A stretch of 64,000 nucleotides of DNA from Ophiura sarsii (Eukaryota > Echinodermata > Ophiuroidea > Amphilepidida > Ophiuridae): NCBI GenBank assembly GCA_035610835.1, contig CM069441.1, positions 84,333,761 to 84,397,760 of the forward strand. The letters are read 5' to 3'. Position numbers and translations under genes: made by a program. The notes below the pieces were generated by a model that saw only the letters and a program-made list of their open reading frames with translations, was not told the origin of the DNA and searched no databases. This document shows positions 10,727 through 22,439 of this stretch, one piece after another. Numbering within the stretch: the stretch's first letter is position 1; each line of letters opens with the position of its first letter.

Positions 10727-11190
10727 GTACGTAAGATAGACACTCTAAAGATTAGTCATTTTCATATAAATTGTCTTATGAGACATTCTTATATAGTGGG
10801 TGTGGTTTGAGATGTCAGCAGGCAATTTGATTGGTTTCTGGCTGATTTTCAGCCGACACGCCCATACATTATGAGACAATGGTGTACGGTTTGGGGCGGG
10901 ATTTAATTCATTCGAAAAATAATATCTTCAGCGCGTATGATCAACGCATCATCGCGTTAGCGTGCTCTACACAAAGTCACCGCCGTATGCGTTGTGGGTA
11001 TAACGCAGCGATGACAAGTGCGTGTGTGCTAAAGAACGCGATTAATTTGAAGCAGGATGTTGGAAAACAGCTCGCTGGATTCGCCGATTTTATAATGGGG
11101 GAAATTTGTTGTTGTTTGTTTAAAATAAATCTAACAAACTGCGTTATTTTATGATAAAAAATCAAAATAACCAATAAACTAAATAAGAAT

Positions 11191-11377
11191 GAGAATAAAA
11201 CATAGTTCTTAGCTGTTTTGCTATAGACGATGGTCTTATAATGTATAGGCTGTACCATATTTGTGTCGTCGTGTATGGCCGCCTGCGGCGACCATACACG
11301 ACTTCAAATATGGTACAGCCTATACATTATAAGACCATCGTCTATAGCAAAACAGCTAAGAACTATGTTTTATTCTC
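11191..11377. repeat. 187-bp near-perfect palindrome
   Basis: The arms run from GAGAATAAAACATAGTTCTT at 11191 to its complement ending at 11377. They meet at a GC-rich centre (ccgcctgcggcg near 11279-11290), with only a 2-base length difference near the centre. Nearly 90 bp per arm would form a long hairpin in single strands or RNA. It is probably a palindromic MITE; no clear target duplication was seen. Confidence 0.9.
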
Positions 11378-11699
11378 TAATTATTTCCCCCAATTTTAAT
11401 GGCAATATGCCTAATTTGTGTGAAAATGAACCAATTAAAGTACACAAATATTTACAGCTCATAATAGGGGAAATAATGAACAATATATATCTGTTTAAAA
11501 ACAGTCCATTAAAAAAAAAATCCATGTTTCATTAAATTGCATTTAAATAAACTGCTTTCAATCAAAAAGTAGATGTATGACTCGGTACTATGAACAATGC
11601 CATGCATGCATATGTATTTACTGCCCCCCCCCCCCCCATTATGTCAATAAATAGGCATAATCAAGTGATACAATCTATCACAATTTTTGTGGAATAATT

Positions 11700-12400
11700 T
11701 TATCAAGAATAATTTTAGATTTTTTGGCAAAAAATGCGTCACACTTTTACGGACCAGTTTGACGTAGAAAAACTTCAGATCTTTATCAAAACTTTTCAGA
11801 AAAAAGTGCTTGTTTTTTTCTAGGCTATAATATAAAACGTTAGGGGGCGTTATACAGGACAGCAGAGATCTTTCTGAGTGTAGTATCACACATCTAGATA
11901 AAGTTTTACATTTTATGAGAATAGATGTACATAACATTTCACACATCCATTCGCGGTCCATTTTGGCAAAGTGTGTCACACACATACGGACCAGTTTGAT
12001 GAAGCAGAACAGTATCACATTTTTATTGAACACTTTGATTGAAAGTGGCACACTTCTATTCTCCAGTTTGATAAAGTAAAAGTCCTGATGTACACTTAAA
12101 TGTCCAATGACAAAATGTGTCACACATTTTTGGACCGATTTGACGACACAAAAAAATGTTGAAAACGAATTTCAGGTGCCAATACAGTGGCACACTTTTA
12201 TGCACCAGTTTGATAAAGTACAAGTCCAGATGTACACTTAAATGGCCCATGATAAAATGTGTCACACATTTTTGGACCAATTTGACGACACAAAAAAACA
12301 TCGAAAAATAATTTCAGGTGCCAATACGTTGTCACACGTTTGTGCACTGTACTTCATCCCACCTAAGTATGAATGTGATGTTAACACATTTTCCAATCAG
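11700..12400. repeat. Degenerate tandem repeat, period about 142 bp
   Basis: The motif tgtgtcacac(a)-tttttggacc-rtttgac recurs at about 11732, 11972, 12116 and 12258. The last two units share most of their length (for example tttcaggtgccaatac and gatgtacacttaaatg) at a 142-bp spacing. Minus-strand open frames here (up to 159 codons) are products of this repetition and lack splice or domain support. Confidence 0.8.
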
Positions 12401-12518
12401 TGTAACCTACCTTCAGGCGCATGATTCTAATGCCCGTTGGGTAATGTTCTTGTGTGATCAACGACAAAGCCCGGAACGCCCTCATTGGTGTGAAAAGAAT
12501 ATGTTTTTCATCGGAATA

Positions 12519-12715
12519 CACGATTTGGGGGTTTCAGCACCGGAAGCCGAATTGTACCAAAATGTCAGTCCCAGAATGCAATGAGCATAGCATACAACAA
12601 AGCAGATGATTTGACCTTTTGCCCATAACCATTGTGATGCAAAAATAATCTTTGCATTGTGGGAGTGAAGTCCAGTACCTCTCGGCTTCCAGTGCTGAAA
12701 CCCACCAAAACCGTG
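12519..12715. mobile_element. TA-flanked foldback MITE
   Basis: Inverted arms of about 33 bp run from CACGATTTGGGGGTTTCAGC to its complement ending in AAAACCGTG, with matching GGAAGCCGA/TCGGCTTCC inside. Both ends are next to TA. At 197 bp with no coding capacity, the Tc1/mariner-type class is inferred from the TA target. Confidence 0.8.
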
Positions 12716-13066
12716 TAAAGGCACCGTCTTTTTTTGTGTATTTGTTTTATTAATTGATTTATTAAATTAATTGATTCATTGTTTAATTTTCAATGGAGGG
12801 GGTTATTATATAAGACACACATATTCAGCTTATATGCAATTTTCATAATTAGAGTCTGCACGATGACACTTTTCAAGTCATTCCATTTGTTAAATTCAAT
12901 CACTAAAAGTACTCTAAATTTGACTTATTTGTATTCCGAGGATCTGCCCTGCATTCGTGGTGATTATTTACCTGATTTTGATCTGATTTATGCTCCTAGG
13001 GCAATGTTGTATCCAAGATCAGTTCCCTTAACACCTGTTAGTTTTATGTTCCTCATAGCCCATTAA

Positions 13067-13479
13067 AGAAAGTGTCCAGCAAGCACAACATTGTGCATTA
13101 TATGTTAGTAATTTAATTATCAAGCCCAAATCGCAAAGTTATATAGAACAAAACATCATACTTATCATAAAAATGAATAAAAAACTGCCATCTCTCAACA
13201 TGCCATTTTTAAAACTCGCGGTGATCGAAAGTCCCGAGATCAATGACGTCATGGTTATTGGTGCTCAAATGTACGCAAGTGCATTGTATAACTATGACTT
13301 CATTGATGCCGGGACTTTCGATTGCCGCGAATTTTAAAAATGGCATGTTGAGAGATGGCAGTGTTTATTCGGTTTTTAAGATAAGTATGATGTTTTGTTC
13401 TATATTACTACGTGATTAGGGCGCGATAATTATTTTTCAAATATATAATGCACAATGTTTTGCTTGCCGGACACCTTCT
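13067..13479. mobile_element. TTAA-flanked 413-bp foldback element
   Basis: Long inverted arms run from AGAAAGTGTCCAGCAAGCAC to the complement ending GGACACCTTCT. Internal paired blocks include acaaaacatcatacttatc and gccatctctcaacatgcca. TTAA lies directly outside both ends (13063-13066 and 13480-13483). TTAA targets are typical of piggyBac-type transposons; that class is inference because no transposase is present. A diverged relative sits at 7560-7835. Confidence 0.85.
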
Positions 13480-13566
13480 TTAAGACTTCTACCGATGTAT
13501 ACCAGAAATATTGTGTATCCCATCCCATCCCTAGAGTTATAAAGATCAAATAGGATAATTCAATCA

Positions 13567-13804
13567 TAACACTTTCCAAGTGGCTATTAGTTTTACCATT
13601 TCAGAAACCTTTCCCAACTTTCAAATACCATCTCAAGAATTAATAAACTAATACTAGGCAATTTGTACTTATTAAATGCAATTCTCATGGCGATTCCAAA
13701 TATGGTGACGAAATACGATTTTGTGATAATTTTGAAATATTTGAAAAATGTTGTGACATTTTGGAATGGTGTCTGAAAACGCCTGCCGCATGGAAATTGT
13801 TAAG
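13567..13804. mobile_element. Dispersed ~240-bp element, copy 1
   Basis: The block matches 57957-58200 along its length in the same orientation (cagaaacctttcccaacttt, ccaatactaggca-like, ccaaatatggtgaygaaata). Termini are inverted: TAACactttCCA...GGC versus GCCgcaTGGaa...TTA. It has no coding capacity and is read as a MITE. Confidence 0.8.
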
Positions 13805-14332
13805 GAATATTGAAGAATGAAAGATCAATCCTGCTTAACGGTGAAATATATGATGTAGAAGTCCCCAGGGCTCATCATTAGACAATTTCCATTGGCACAT
13901 ACCTACAAAACATTTAGCCCCGCCCCCAATCCCTATTGTTGGATATTTTAAGGCTAATTCCATATTCCCCCGAAATACAAATTCAGTTACTCAGGGTCTG
14001 TGTTTAGAAAACTGCCACTGGCACATACCTATATAATTAAACCATTGTAGTCTTCTACCTGATTTAATTCTGTTGATGTGAAGCCATCACCCAGATCTTT
14101 AGTGGAGCTGCCTCCTGTTTTCAAAATAAATCCATTTATGATAACGAAACAAACCTTTACCCATGGGTAATATAGGGAGTTAAAAGTGTTGATAATAGTG
14201 CAAATGATGCATAATGTTGAATCTAATGAAAAGGCTCTATAGACAATAGATCGTGATGCTTTCATCCTTACCTGCAGATAAATGTCTTATTCACAGTGTC
14301 TGTTCCTCTCATTTGTGTATCTCTAACCACAG

Positions 14333-15499
14333 AATCCAAAGATGTCAAAAAGACCGAACCAGAATCAACCAAAGCAGCGCCAAAAAAAGCGCCCTCCATG
14401 GCTTCAAAATTTGAAAAACCTGCAGAAGAACCACCAAAGAAACCACCAGTCATTCAGAAGAAGAAAGTTGGATCTCTGAATGTTGGGGGAAGTAAGTTTG
14501 CCAAGTTTGACAAAGACGACAGTAAGGCCCCACCTGCTAAACCTCCCACGCCGACCAAACCCAAACAGGAATCGGGCGTTGCTGCGACAACCAAAGACTC
14601 AACAGATGGTAAGTCGACGACGCAAGTTACCGTCAAAAAGACTGAAATCCCAGGTGGTGAGGTTGTCAGCAAGAAAACCGTGTCTGTTAGTAAGACTCCA
14701 GATGGTGTTACAACGAAGACAACCACAATCTCAACAACTGGATCGGTAGAAGAAAAATCAACGAGCAGTACTACCAAAGGTCTCACTGGTCCAGAGGGGA
14801 AATCGTCCAAGCCTCTGACACCCCCTAAACCTACTGTAGATCAGAAAGAATCGAAGGATGGGAAAGTGACCAAAGTCACTGTTGATAAACAAGAAATACC
14901 AGGAGGAGAGATAGTCAGCAAGAAAACGGTTTCTACCAGTAAAACTTCCGATGGTGTCAAGACTACGACCACTACTATCTCGACAACCGGAGTCAGATCG
15001 GAAGAGAAGTCAGAGACTACTAAAGGTCTTGTAGGTCAAGGTGGAGCCGTGCCTGGCAAGAAACTGGCAGCACCAGTACCAGCCAAACCATCTAAGACTG
15101 AAAATAAATCTGATGCTCTTGCAAAGAGCATGGACAAGAAAGAAACCATCGGTGGTAAGACAACGGAAGTTACCGTAGACAAAACTGAAATACCTGGTGG
15201 TGAAATCGTGAGCAAGAAGACTGTGTCCGTTAGCAAGTCTCCAGATGGCAGTGTGACCAAGACTACCACAATCTCAACCACCGGTATGGTATCGGAGGAA
15301 ACGACTTCCAACGGCACGGCGGTCAATGGCGTGAACGGAACGACAGGGCCTGCAGGTGGCAAAAACGAAGAGTTCTGGAAGAAGGTTGAGGCTGATAAAA
15401 AGAAGCCATCTAAGCTACAATCTTCTACCTTAGGAATTGGTAACCTCAAGGATAGGTTCCAGAACGGCAAACCTGGAAGCCCCAGCAAATTTGGAAAAG
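14333..15499 (+). CDS. Smoothelin-like protein, large exon with three TEIPGGE repeats
   Basis: A 1167-bp exon of phase 1/1 encodes 389 residues. It begins with a Lys/Pro-rich lead (EPESTKAAPKKAPS), then a conserved-looking segment (VGSLNVGGSKFAKFDKDD). Three repeats follow, each with (T)xVTVxKxEIPGGE, VSKKTVSxSK, (P/S)DG and TTTISTTG. Their EIPGGE cores lie at about 14647, 14897 and 15191, so spacing is 83-98 codons. A C-terminal segment (GIGNLKDRFQNGKPGSPS) ends the exon. The repeats resemble the DG...TTT stretch that follows the last smoothelin motif in vertebrate smoothelins, expanded here to three copies. The low-complexity Thr/Ser/Lys composition suggests disorder and phosphorylation. 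Acceptor tctaaccacag, donor AAAAG|GTAAGC. Confidence 0.92.
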
Positions 15500-15936
15500 G
15501 TAAGCTTTCATAAGTAACTTAGTTTTACTCTTGTGTTATCATGGCCAGGGCGAGAGGTGTTTGTATGCAATATGATTTTTGGTCGAGCTACTTCTTGAGC
15601 CAGAATCTGAATATTTGGGGCAAACATTTCTTCAGAATAATGTTTACATTTTTGGTTGAAAAATTAATCCTTCTTGCACTAAAAACTAAACAAAAATACT
15701 TTCATAATTTTTGTTGTTGTAAACAATTAATATACAGCTATGCCTCTCTGTGAAAGCAAATATTTTAGGGTTGCACTTTCAGTGTTTCACATATTGGCAA
15801 TATTTGTAGCGCTTATCATTTATGAAATGTCACATAATGGTGCATCTGTGTTATATATCTGCTGAGAATGGGACAATTGTGTTGTTAACCATGTTGCACA
15901 TAGTGGCGTATCTCAAGACGTAATCTAAATATTAAC

Positions 15937-16352
15937 GCTGTTCTGTCAAAACGTTGTATGTTTTTTACGGCCCTTCAGCATGTATAAGGTAGAACTGTTC
16001 AACGGTTATGCATAGGAAGTGTGACTTTATATGTGACGCGATCAAGCAGAATGAGTTGTATGTCGGGAATATTGATTTTGAGTTATAGTTAAAAAGAAGT
16101 GACAAATTCTAATGTTTTACTTTGTTTTCTCAGTTGGTAAACGGTTTGTAACTCATGGACAAATAAACAAATTCAAAACTGCCGACATGTGACTCATTTT
16201 GCTTGATCACGTCACATATGTGTTCAGGGACAAGAGCACTTACAAGAGTGTGATAGATGTGTTGTTGGCCCTTGAACATGTTTAGAGCAGACTGTCTAAA
16301 GGTTATACATAATACATGCTGAAGGGTCTGATTGAGGTTTTGACAGAACAGC
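15937..16352. mobile_element. Foldback MITE interrupted by a second MITE
   Basis: Inverted termini GCTGTTCTGTCAAAAC and GTTTTGACAGAACAGC frame blocks (cccttcagcatgtataa, tacatgctgaaggg) that also frame the 235-bp element at 30919-31149. This copy is longer because a separate TA-flanked element occupies 16032-16216. Removing that insert restores the layout of the shorter paralogue. Confidence 0.9.
16032..16216. mobile_element. Nested 185-bp TA-flanked MITE
   Basis: The termini TGTGACGCGATCAAGCAGAA and the inverted ...TTTTGCTTGATCACGTCACA are flanked by TA on both sides. The 30919 paralogue shows the unoccupied site (ctttatacatgttc), consistent with insertion at a TA. A Tc1/mariner-like mechanism is inferred. 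A related-looking terminus (TGTGACC) occurs on the element at 47821. Confidence 0.88.
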
Positions 16353-17833
16353 GACGATATGTGACACAGTAATCACTTTTTCAAACATACTCCGGTTGTA
16401 GGATTGATCAATATCTCACTACTTATGTCATGTCCAAGCCTGTGAAAGGGTGAATCTGCACTGTGTCCGATAAATATATCAAATTTCTTAAACAAGTTCA
16501 AATTTGAACATACGCCACTTAACGATACGCGCAATTATTTATACACTTATGCATGATTTCAAAATAATGTGTTTTGCACTTGTTTATATATTTGCAGTGA
16601 GTTTTAAACACTGTGCATGTTTTACGGTGTTGTTTATGAAAATTACCATGTAGCCTAGACGATCTATGGGCAACCGTAACAATGGCGATTATCAAAATAA
16701 TATGGTATCCTTAAAAAACCAAAGATAACTTTCCCAAATCCCGATTGTACTTATATAATGAATTTGTTGTTACATTTGAAAGTCAGTTGGAAATTGAAAT
16801 AATATGAAGGAAATAAAAGAGTTTCAAGTCAGCTACAAGAGAAGAAGAACATATCATAACTAGCAGTCACACTAGAGGCCTACAGATGTTGGACTTGGAG
16901 TCGACCTTTGCTTACTCTATATTAAGGATAGCATTAGAACTAGACCTGAATCTAACCTGATGGACTGGATTTCGATTTTAGTCACAAAGATTCTATGCGG
17001 CAACAACATACATTACAAACGATAAAAACAGCTGATGACGCGGTCACAATACAAGCGAAGTGTTCTTGGTGAGTAATGAAAATGACATAGTTTTATATAT
17101 AAAAATCAACTCCATATCTATACACAAACACGTCAGGAGCACCACCTGTATTCAAATAAATGGGTGGGCGTGTCAGTCATTCAAGTACACGGAATATAAG
17201 ACTAAAGGGGCATACACCGGTAATTGTAAGTTCTGATGCTGTGACATCTTGCAGTGAACCCATTAAAATACACCAGTTTTACCCACCCTCAATACACCAA
17301 TTTTTAATTTACCTTCTTAATATAACTAGGTGTATACCCTCAATAAAACATGTTTACCCATAATGCACTAGGTTTACCCATAATGCACAAGTGTTAACTA
17401 TAACACACCAGTTTTACCCTCTTTGTGCACGCATGGCATATCCGTTTACTACTAATTTTTGTTTACATTTTTGTTTATGCGCACACCTGTTTTGTGTGTA
17501 GTTAACTATATAATGGGCACACTAGTTTTTTCAAAACAAGATGCGTTTTTTCATAAGGAAACGAGACACAATTTACTGTGGTATGGGCATTTGGGATGCA
17601 CTGGCGTGCCAAATCTGCAAGTAATTGCTACATCATAATTTTAGGCATAATTCTCATCAATGATTTCATTTTTGGTAATGGGATTTTTACGGAAAAACAC
17701 AGACAAAATTGAAACCATCTGGACATAAAACGGTACACACTTTTTTGGCCTCAACCTGAAGTTTATATGACTTTGAACAATCCTTCTCCAAAGGTAGTTG
17801 AATGTTGTCATTTCCAATGATTTTTTAATACAG

Positions 17834-17926
17834 AGCCAGGGAAGATGCCACCCCCTACACAGAAGAAACCCATGAGCATGATTGGTGGCGGCAAAATTAT
17901 CAAGAGCATGTAATGGAGGCAGACAA
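17834..17926 (+). CDS. Alternative short C-terminal exon with stop
   Basis: The exon enters in phase 1 and encodes EPGKMPPPTQKKPMSMIGGG followed by KIIKSM and a TAA stop at 17911-17913. This gives a predicted in-window short form of 655 residues from exon 3581 onward. The acceptor is tttttaatacag. A strong donor (GTAAGTATGG) follows only 13 bases after the stop, so splicing into a non-coding 3' exon (candidate acceptor at 18271-18272) would not place the stop far enough upstream to trigger nonsense-mediated decay. The composition (Pro, Lys, Met, Gly) resembles the preceding exons. Alternative: skipped in the long isoform that uses 34628. Confidence 0.75.
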
Positions 17927-18272
17927 GTAAGTATGGCCAAAATGTATAGATTTTTTGTTTGCCTGTACCTGACCAACCCATAATTTAGATACCAGTTGAG
18001 ATAGCTCCTGGTACCGTTCCACTCCAGCAAATGTGAGTGTTGCTTTCACAATTTTGATCAATGATTGGTTATGAGCACCAATTAGATTTTTTTAAAACCC
18101 TCAAAAGACAAAGAAGGCTCAAAGTAACTCTTTTTATAATATAGCCACCTACATAATACTGTATTCATTGCAATATTGTGCTTTCCAATGGGTGTGGAAA
18201 TGGTAGTCCAGTATCGTATCTTTAACTCATGCACTTTATTCACTTATAATAAACACTTTTTCAACTTTACAG

Positions 18273-18382
18273 AACTACATCTGATGTATGAAACCAGCTT
18301 AAAACAATGTGAAGAATACAAGTGGGGTACTCTAGAGATCCGAGCATGTCGTTTCATCTACGGCGAGGATATTGATGATTAG
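18273..18382 (+). CDS. Possible alternative tail or start of 3' UTR exon
   Basis: The acceptor ttcaactttacag at 18260-18272 opens a sequence that, if joined directly to 15499, stays in frame for 36 residues (ELHLMYETSLKQCEEYKWGT...GEDIDD) to TAG at 18380-18382. If joined to 17926 it lies wholly after the stop and would be 3' UTR. The residue composition (Trp, Cys, Tyr, Arg) is unlike the rest of the protein, so the UTR reading is slightly preferred. A 36-codon open run is not strong evidence alone. Confidence 0.4.
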
Positions 18383-19893
18383 TCGGCTAGCAAACATGAC
18401 CATAGAGAGACAGGGAGACAGATTCGGAGAGAGAGAGCTGATAGAATTACAAGTTTCTAGCATCATAATTTGGAAAACATGTGTGGTTTTGTATACCGGA
18501 ACACAATCAGTTTTACTTGAGGTTGATCCTAAGGTTTCTCACAGCAATAGACATTATTCATGATTGGTGATTTCATGTCTAAAGGGGGAGACATACTCGA
18601 TAAACATACAATCTCGTACTTTAACAGCAATGTAATTAACTGTGAACTTCTACATTTTCCTAGATAATGTAGTGTTGGTTACCAGCAAACATTTCATTTC
18701 AAACTAGTGGAATAGATAGTTTATACGTTCACGTTTATTTTACTAATGTAATAAGGACAAATATTGACCAGCTCTGAAGTATGAAGCATCTTTTATGATT
18801 AGTGCAAAGTTCACCACATTGAAAAACTACATCACTCTCGTCTCCGTTACATCGTTGGCCTCGTTTTCGAAGCACTAATTGCTCTGAGCATGCTCAGTTG
18901 GATAGCATGGCCCTCTTTTGACGTAAATGCACCAATTATGAATAACGTCTATAACAGTGAAAAAAAGACTGCCCTTTTGTCTGATTGTGCATATAATTGG
19001 AGAATAATTATGAACTTAACCATGTACTTTTGCTCATGAGTGATGGAAAAATTGAGAAAGGTTATTAAAGTTCTGGTAAGATTATTTTATAACAACTGAA
19101 AACTTGTTGCTTTTCACCCACTTCCCTGTAGAGTGTACAAAATTGATCTACATTTTGTATTATGAGTCGATTCACAAATATTATTGGCACAGAATCTCCA
19201 TGGATACCCATGTAGTTATTGTGTGGTTATTCATTCAAATTGCATTGATGTTGCGAAGAAAGAATCTAAAAAATTGATGTAGAACTTAGTGGAGGGTTCA
19301 TTGCTAGTCATTGGACAGGTCAGACTGATGCCAATTTTGATGTCTTTGGCATATTGCAAAGGGGAGATTTACTGATTTTGGTTTGATTTTGATGATATTT
19401 ATTCATTTATTGATTGATTGATTTCCCCCTTCATAGGAAGGAGCCCCGGTGTATGTTATATTTTGTACAGATTATAATACGAGGTACAAAGTGACATTTT
19501 AGATAATTATAACACATAATGCAATAATGTAATCTTGCCAAAAAGAGCTCTATCTCTGTAAAAAGTATAATACGTTTGCAGTCAAAGCTGCTTTTACTAC
19601 GCACCCACCTTTCTTACCAGAAAAAATAGGAAAAGTAACAACAAAAAGTGCAAGAGAAAGTTTTTAAAGTGAGACAAAAGTAGAAAACAATAAGCAGGTC
19701 TTTGATATTTTTTACTAAAATTATTATAGGAAAAATGCGCAGCAGATGTTTTGCAATATATTTTCAGATGAACTTTATTTTACAAAATATAAATTGTGCA
19801 GATTAGGAATGTGACACAAAGCCTATTCTTAATAAAAAAAACCTACTTAAAAACCCCTGATATTAGTGCTTATCTGCTATTCACCATTTAGCC

Positions 19894-20158
19894 CTAAGGC
19901 AAAAAAACCCCCTGTTCTACATGCCCGACCATGTGACCATTTTTTCTGTTCAAATTTTCTTTTTTTCCCAATTTTTTACACAATTGTTGATATTCGAACA
20001 ATTTTTATTTTGTTTTTGAATTTGAATATTTGTTGAAATTTGCCAAAATGTTATGAACATTTATGAAAAATAAGAAGAACAAAAATGACCTAACCGACAG
20101 ACCCTACCTAGGAGGTCCATTTTCCCCCGTAGAACAGGTTGGTATTTTCTTCGCCTAC
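19894..20158. mobile_element. TAAGGC-ended foldback
   Basis: The left end TAAGGCAAAAAAACCCCCTG then TTCTAC is mirrored at the right by GTAGAACAGG...CGCCTA. The interior is A/T homopolymer-rich with accgacagaccctacc near the right arm. Other copies lie at 3893, 26664, 43146 and 51497, with a partial near 42170-42250. It has no coding capacity. Confidence 0.75.
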
Positions 20159-21361
20159 TTCTCATATATACACAGCTCCTTAACCCCCTGAGAACTACCG
20201 GCCGATTGGTCAGAAAGATGGATACATCATTTATTGCACCAATGAGAGACATTGTTAGAATAATTGTATCCCTGATAAAGATGGGAGTGAAACATTTTAC
20301 AAGCTGCATTTGAATTGGCTATTCATATGAGTACATCTTGTAATAAACCAATCAGAACCACTGTAAGATAGACAGGTAGACCCCAGGGGTTAAACCACCT
20401 AGTTATAAGAAAGTCATTTTGCAATGGACCACTGATTCAGCTGGACCAATAATGCTTCATTTGAGGTTAATATGTCTTATTGTTGCACATACCTCGAAAA
20501 AAAACCCACCAAAACCATTCTGGGAATAAGTAACGTTTGAAATTAGACCAAATCTGTGTAAACGTTCATGAATATTATAATATGATAGTATATTGATTGG
20601 TTTCATATTGCTAATCAAGAATTATTACATTTATATTTCGGTAGGGTAGTTCATTCACACTTCTTAGACTTCATAGGGAATAAGTGTGCCATAATATGTA
20701 ACCAAACGACATAACTATCACAGCTATAATCCATTGGAAGTCCAGTGAGGTTTGCGTGAACTACTAGTACTTGCAACCCAATTGTTTTAGCCTTTAACTG
20801 AACTGATATGATATTTTAAGATAGGCATTTAGTCGAGAGGAAGGAAATCAATCAAAAATAGACATTTTTCATCAAAAAGCAATGATAGCTTAATTATTGA
20901 CTATTGAAAATTGAAATAACATATATTTAGACTGTGTCCTTCTATTTTATTCATATAGACTTTATATGGAGATGTATGTTTTATCACATATAAGGTTGTA
21001 ACTAGCCTGATTGTAAGTACCCATCCAAATTGAATAGATTTTTTTAACTAAATTATTTCGTAAGTCATTTTTCTAGTTGTTTGGGCACAAATGTGTATAA
21101 TGCACATAACTTTTGTGTGATAGTTAGAATTACTTCCTTGGACCTTATGTACCGGTTGCCAAGACCCGGTAGTGGATACTGGCAAACCACCATCGACCAG
21201 CCCAGACCAGTGTAGCTACAACCCTAACCATGTAAATGACTGACCCACTGCAATAGCTTTTATGCGTATGATTTGCTGTGTGGTTGGTGCAATAATGTAA
21301 AATCACGTCATTGGGAACGATCTGGATCGTTCAGCGACCTTAGTATGCAATCCGCATTATC

Positions 21362-21931
21362 CAGGGTGAGTCAGAAAGAACAAGCAAAAGGCTACATGTT
21401 TGGCTTTGATTTTTGAATTCGACCACTGCGTCATAATGTTACATCAATTTGAGTAGAACCTGGTATTTCAAAACCAAACCACAGATGACAATAACGCACA
21501 GAACTGTTGGCTAGATGGTTCATAGATGGCAATCAATAAAACAGGTTAAAAACATTGAAAGGCACATGAATGTAGGATACAAAATCTTAAAATGACTAAA
21601 TATATAAATTGAACTAAGTAATTCTGAGTAAGAACAAGCCTGAAATCAAGGGAAAAAACCTGTAAAGAGGCATCGCACCTGAATAAGGAAGCGAGCCTCA
21701 TTAGAATACATTGAAGAATGGCTTGATAAATCGACCATCCTGTGGATTGGCTTTAGAATTTAGGGTTTTACTCAAATCAGTGTAACGTGAGAACGCAATA
21801 ATCGTTTCTAAAATTCTTTTTTGGAATGAAAGCCAAATAATGTGTCTTTTGGCACTGTCATTGGTTTTGAATATGCATCTCTGAAATGTTTATGTTGCCT
21901 TTTCGAAAACCGTTCTTTCTGACTCGCCCTG
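21362..21931. mobile_element. 570-bp element with 20-bp inverted termini
   Basis: CAGGGTGAGTCAGAAAGAAC at the left pairs with GTTCTTTCTGACTCGCCCTG at the right (one mismatch). The flank is TA on the right only, so the target duplication is uncertain. No transposase frame is present. Class unassigned; a mariner-like MITE is possible. Confidence 0.8.
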
Positions 21932-22185
21932 TATGTATAAGCCATACGTACTAGTTGTGCGGTGTGGCCTAAGGTATGCGTAATGAATGCTTTTGCAAAC
22001 TATGCAACAGCTATCTACGCCTGTACAGTGATGTTATGCATAAACACGAGTGGAAGGATTTGTTTTTATATAACGAATAAAAAAGTCATGCACATTTTTG
22101 TAAATAGAATATTATACTCATCAAATAAACATGAGAACTGCATGTTGCAAATGAGTTGTAATCGTGTGTAAATAATTTGTTTCGG

Positions 22186-22326
22186 GATAATAATAATAAT
22201 AATAATAATAATATTAATGTATAAGTATCTGAATAATACAAATGGTGGATGGGGTTTAATATGACATGAGAATATGAAACTTTTGAGCTCTTTTAATATG
22301 ACATGAGAATATGAAACTTTTGAGCT
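22186..22326. repeat. (AAT)n microsatellite and a 35-bp tandem duplication
   Basis: An (aat)n run lies at about 22187-22212. A 35-36-bp unit (tatgacatgagaatatgaaa then cttttgagctc) is duplicated head to tail at about 22256-22326. Confidence 0.9.
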
Positions 22327-22439
22327 CTGAAATTTTCAGTTGACACAACTTTTGTCAACATATTATGCATCAAATGTGCACAAATTGAGTAAGTTTAAGA
22401 GTGACCCAACTTTTTTACCCAACCTCAATATTTTAATAT

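Larger units (their letters stand above)
10727..14332 (+). other. Intron 4 (3606 bp), dense in repeats
   Basis: GTACGTAAG donor and tctctaaccacag acceptor. It holds a 187-bp palindrome, a poly(C) run (11624-11637), a ~142-bp tandem array, a TA-flanked foldback, a TTAA-flanked foldback and a further dispersed element. 13880-14040 has two fragments with the phrase tggcacatacctat/a, also seen in the poly(G)-ended family at 59150 and 63340. Confidence 0.8.
15500..17833 (+). other. Intron 5 toward the short-tail exon
   Basis: GTAAGC donor and tttttaatacag acceptor. It contains the nested MITE pair at 15937-16352. The remaining 16360-17833 is AT-rich and includes a degenerate stretch with the phrases ttacccataatgcac and acaccagttttaccc at about 17260-17420. 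No further exon is supported. Confidence 0.7.
18383..22180 (+). other. Intron or 3' UTR region with scattered repeats
   Basis: No exon is supported here. Contents are a TAAGGC-family foldback (19894-20158) and an inverted-repeat element (21362-21931). AATAAA hexamers near 19831, 20342 and 21536 have no convincing GT-rich downstream element. The phrase caattatgaataacgtctat at 18930 recurs in variant form at 37930, so part of this region is an unclassified dispersed repeat. Confidence 0.5.

Noticed and set aside
11644..12301. Minus-strand open frames with repeated IKLV-K-SVTHF-like peptides
   Set aside because: The peptide repeats mirror the ~142-bp tandem array; no domain and no splice support.
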